From contig JAFDFT010000122.1 of the NCBI GenBank assembly GCA_019309685.1, positions 1 through 6,939 of the forward strand: a stretch of 6,939 nucleotides of DNA, read 5' to 3'. A program made the position numbers and the translations under genes. The notes beneath the pieces are model-generated. The model saw nothing but the letters and a program-made list of their open reading frames with translations, had not been told where the DNA came from and searched no databases. Source of the stretch: Deltaproteobacteria bacterium (GTDB lineage: Bacteria > Desulfobacterota > Desulfobacteria > Desulfobacterales > JAABPS01). The first letter of the stretch is position 1. The number at the start of each line of letters is the position of its first letter. This document shows, piece by piece, positions 6,725 through 6,939 of the stretch.

Positions 6725-6863
6725 GTCATTGCGAGGAACAAAGAGACGAAGCAATCTCGTTATGAATGGTTTATTCTATTATGGAATATTCCGTTCATAA
6801 CTGGCTCTGCAATCCCCCAATGTTTAAAAGAGACAAAGATTGCTTCGCTTCCCTCGCAATGAC
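6725..6863. repeat. MITE-like palindromic repeat with compound inverted ends and inner stem
   Basis: The ends are inverted copies of each other: GTCATTGCGAGG (6725-6736) pairs with 6852-6863 and GAAGCAATCT (6748-6757) with 6837-6846, both perfectly, separated by 11 and 5 nt of unmatched sequence. Inside, GTTATGAATGG (6759-6769) pairs with 6791-6801 at 10 of 11 bases. The element is about 139 bp, non-coding, 66 bp after the last stop codon, and has no obvious target-site duplication. Repeats with the GTCATTGCGAGG...GAAGCAATCT consensus are widespread in many bacterial genomes and are thought to be non-autonomous mobile elements. As RNA the whole unit would fold into a long hairpin that could stop or stabilise the operon transcript; there is no U-run typical of a rho-independent terminator. 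Confidence 0.8.
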
Positions 6864-6939
6864 CGGAAAAGCGATATATTAATTGGAGAACATTATCCCA
6901 GGGTCCAAGGTTTTTGCGAGGTATCAAAATTAAACAGCG
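6864..6939. other. Right-hand edge, no recognisable feature
   Basis: After the repeat, 76 bp reach the window end. I see no start codon with a ribosome site, no terminator and no RNA gene. The minus strand is open here and through the repeat down to 6760, but its translation resembles nothing I know. Confidence 0.4.

Noticed and set aside
6566..6754. 62-codon minus-strand open frame at the end of the last gene
   Set aside because: Its first residues are just the translation of the repeat's left end (VPRND) and the rest is antisense to the dehydratase-family gene.
6725..6863. CRISPR array or integron-type site
   Set aside because: There are only two inverted half-copies, no regularly spaced direct repeats and no integrase-type core; a MITE-like palindrome explains it better.

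Overview
The window reads as one catabolic gene cluster from an anaerobic bacterium, most likely a sulfate-reducing or related Desulfobacterota. A clostridial host cannot be excluded. The case rests on gene content: a 4-hydroxybutyryl-CoA dehydratase-type Fe-S flavoprotein, a Fe-S/FMN/FAD dienoyl-CoA-reductase-type enzyme and an ADP-forming acyl-CoA synthetase alpha chain. It also fits the moderate base composition, the AT-rich spacers, and a GTCATTGCGAGG...GAAGCAATCT repeat of a type scattered through many environmental genomes. The taxonomic call is inference.

Layout. Positions 1-120 are an open frame with no start inside the window, ending in tandem TAA codons; this is probably the 3' end of an upstream gene. 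Positions 121-415 are an AT-rich control region. It holds a near-perfect 14-bp palindrome (217-230), a strong sigma-70-like promoter (TTGACA, 17-bp spacer, TATTAA; 239-267) and a leader of about 140 nt. Five genes then follow on the + strand with no visible terminator between them: a nitronate monooxygenase/2-nitropropane dioxygenase-family flavoprotein (416-1381), an acyl-CoA synthetase (NDP-forming) alpha-type protein (1386-2843), an old-yellow-enzyme/2,4-dienoyl-CoA reductase-type oxidoreductase (2887-4824), a small antibiotic-biosynthesis-monooxygenase (ABM) domain protein (4876-5172) and a 4-hydroxybutyryl-CoA dehydratase/vinylacetyl-CoA isomerase-family protein (5195-6658). Positions 6659-6939 hold a 139-bp palindromic, MITE-like repeat and no convincing gene.

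How they may work together. The set looks like a small acyl-CoA pathway. An acid would be activated or its thioester handled by the synthetase subunit, a conjugated double bond reduced by the dienoyl-CoA/enoate reductase-type enzyme, and a double bond moved or water removed by the radical-type dehydratase/isomerase. The roles of the two remaining proteins are open. Two enzymes depart from their textbook relatives at key positions: the first lacks the family's usual active-site His, and the last keeps the whole Fe-S ligand set but seems to differ at several acidic or hydroxyl active-site positions. The synthetase also lacks its ATP-grasp partner. The substrate is therefore unknown, and the cluster may be an undescribed route for an unsaturated or hydroxylated acid.
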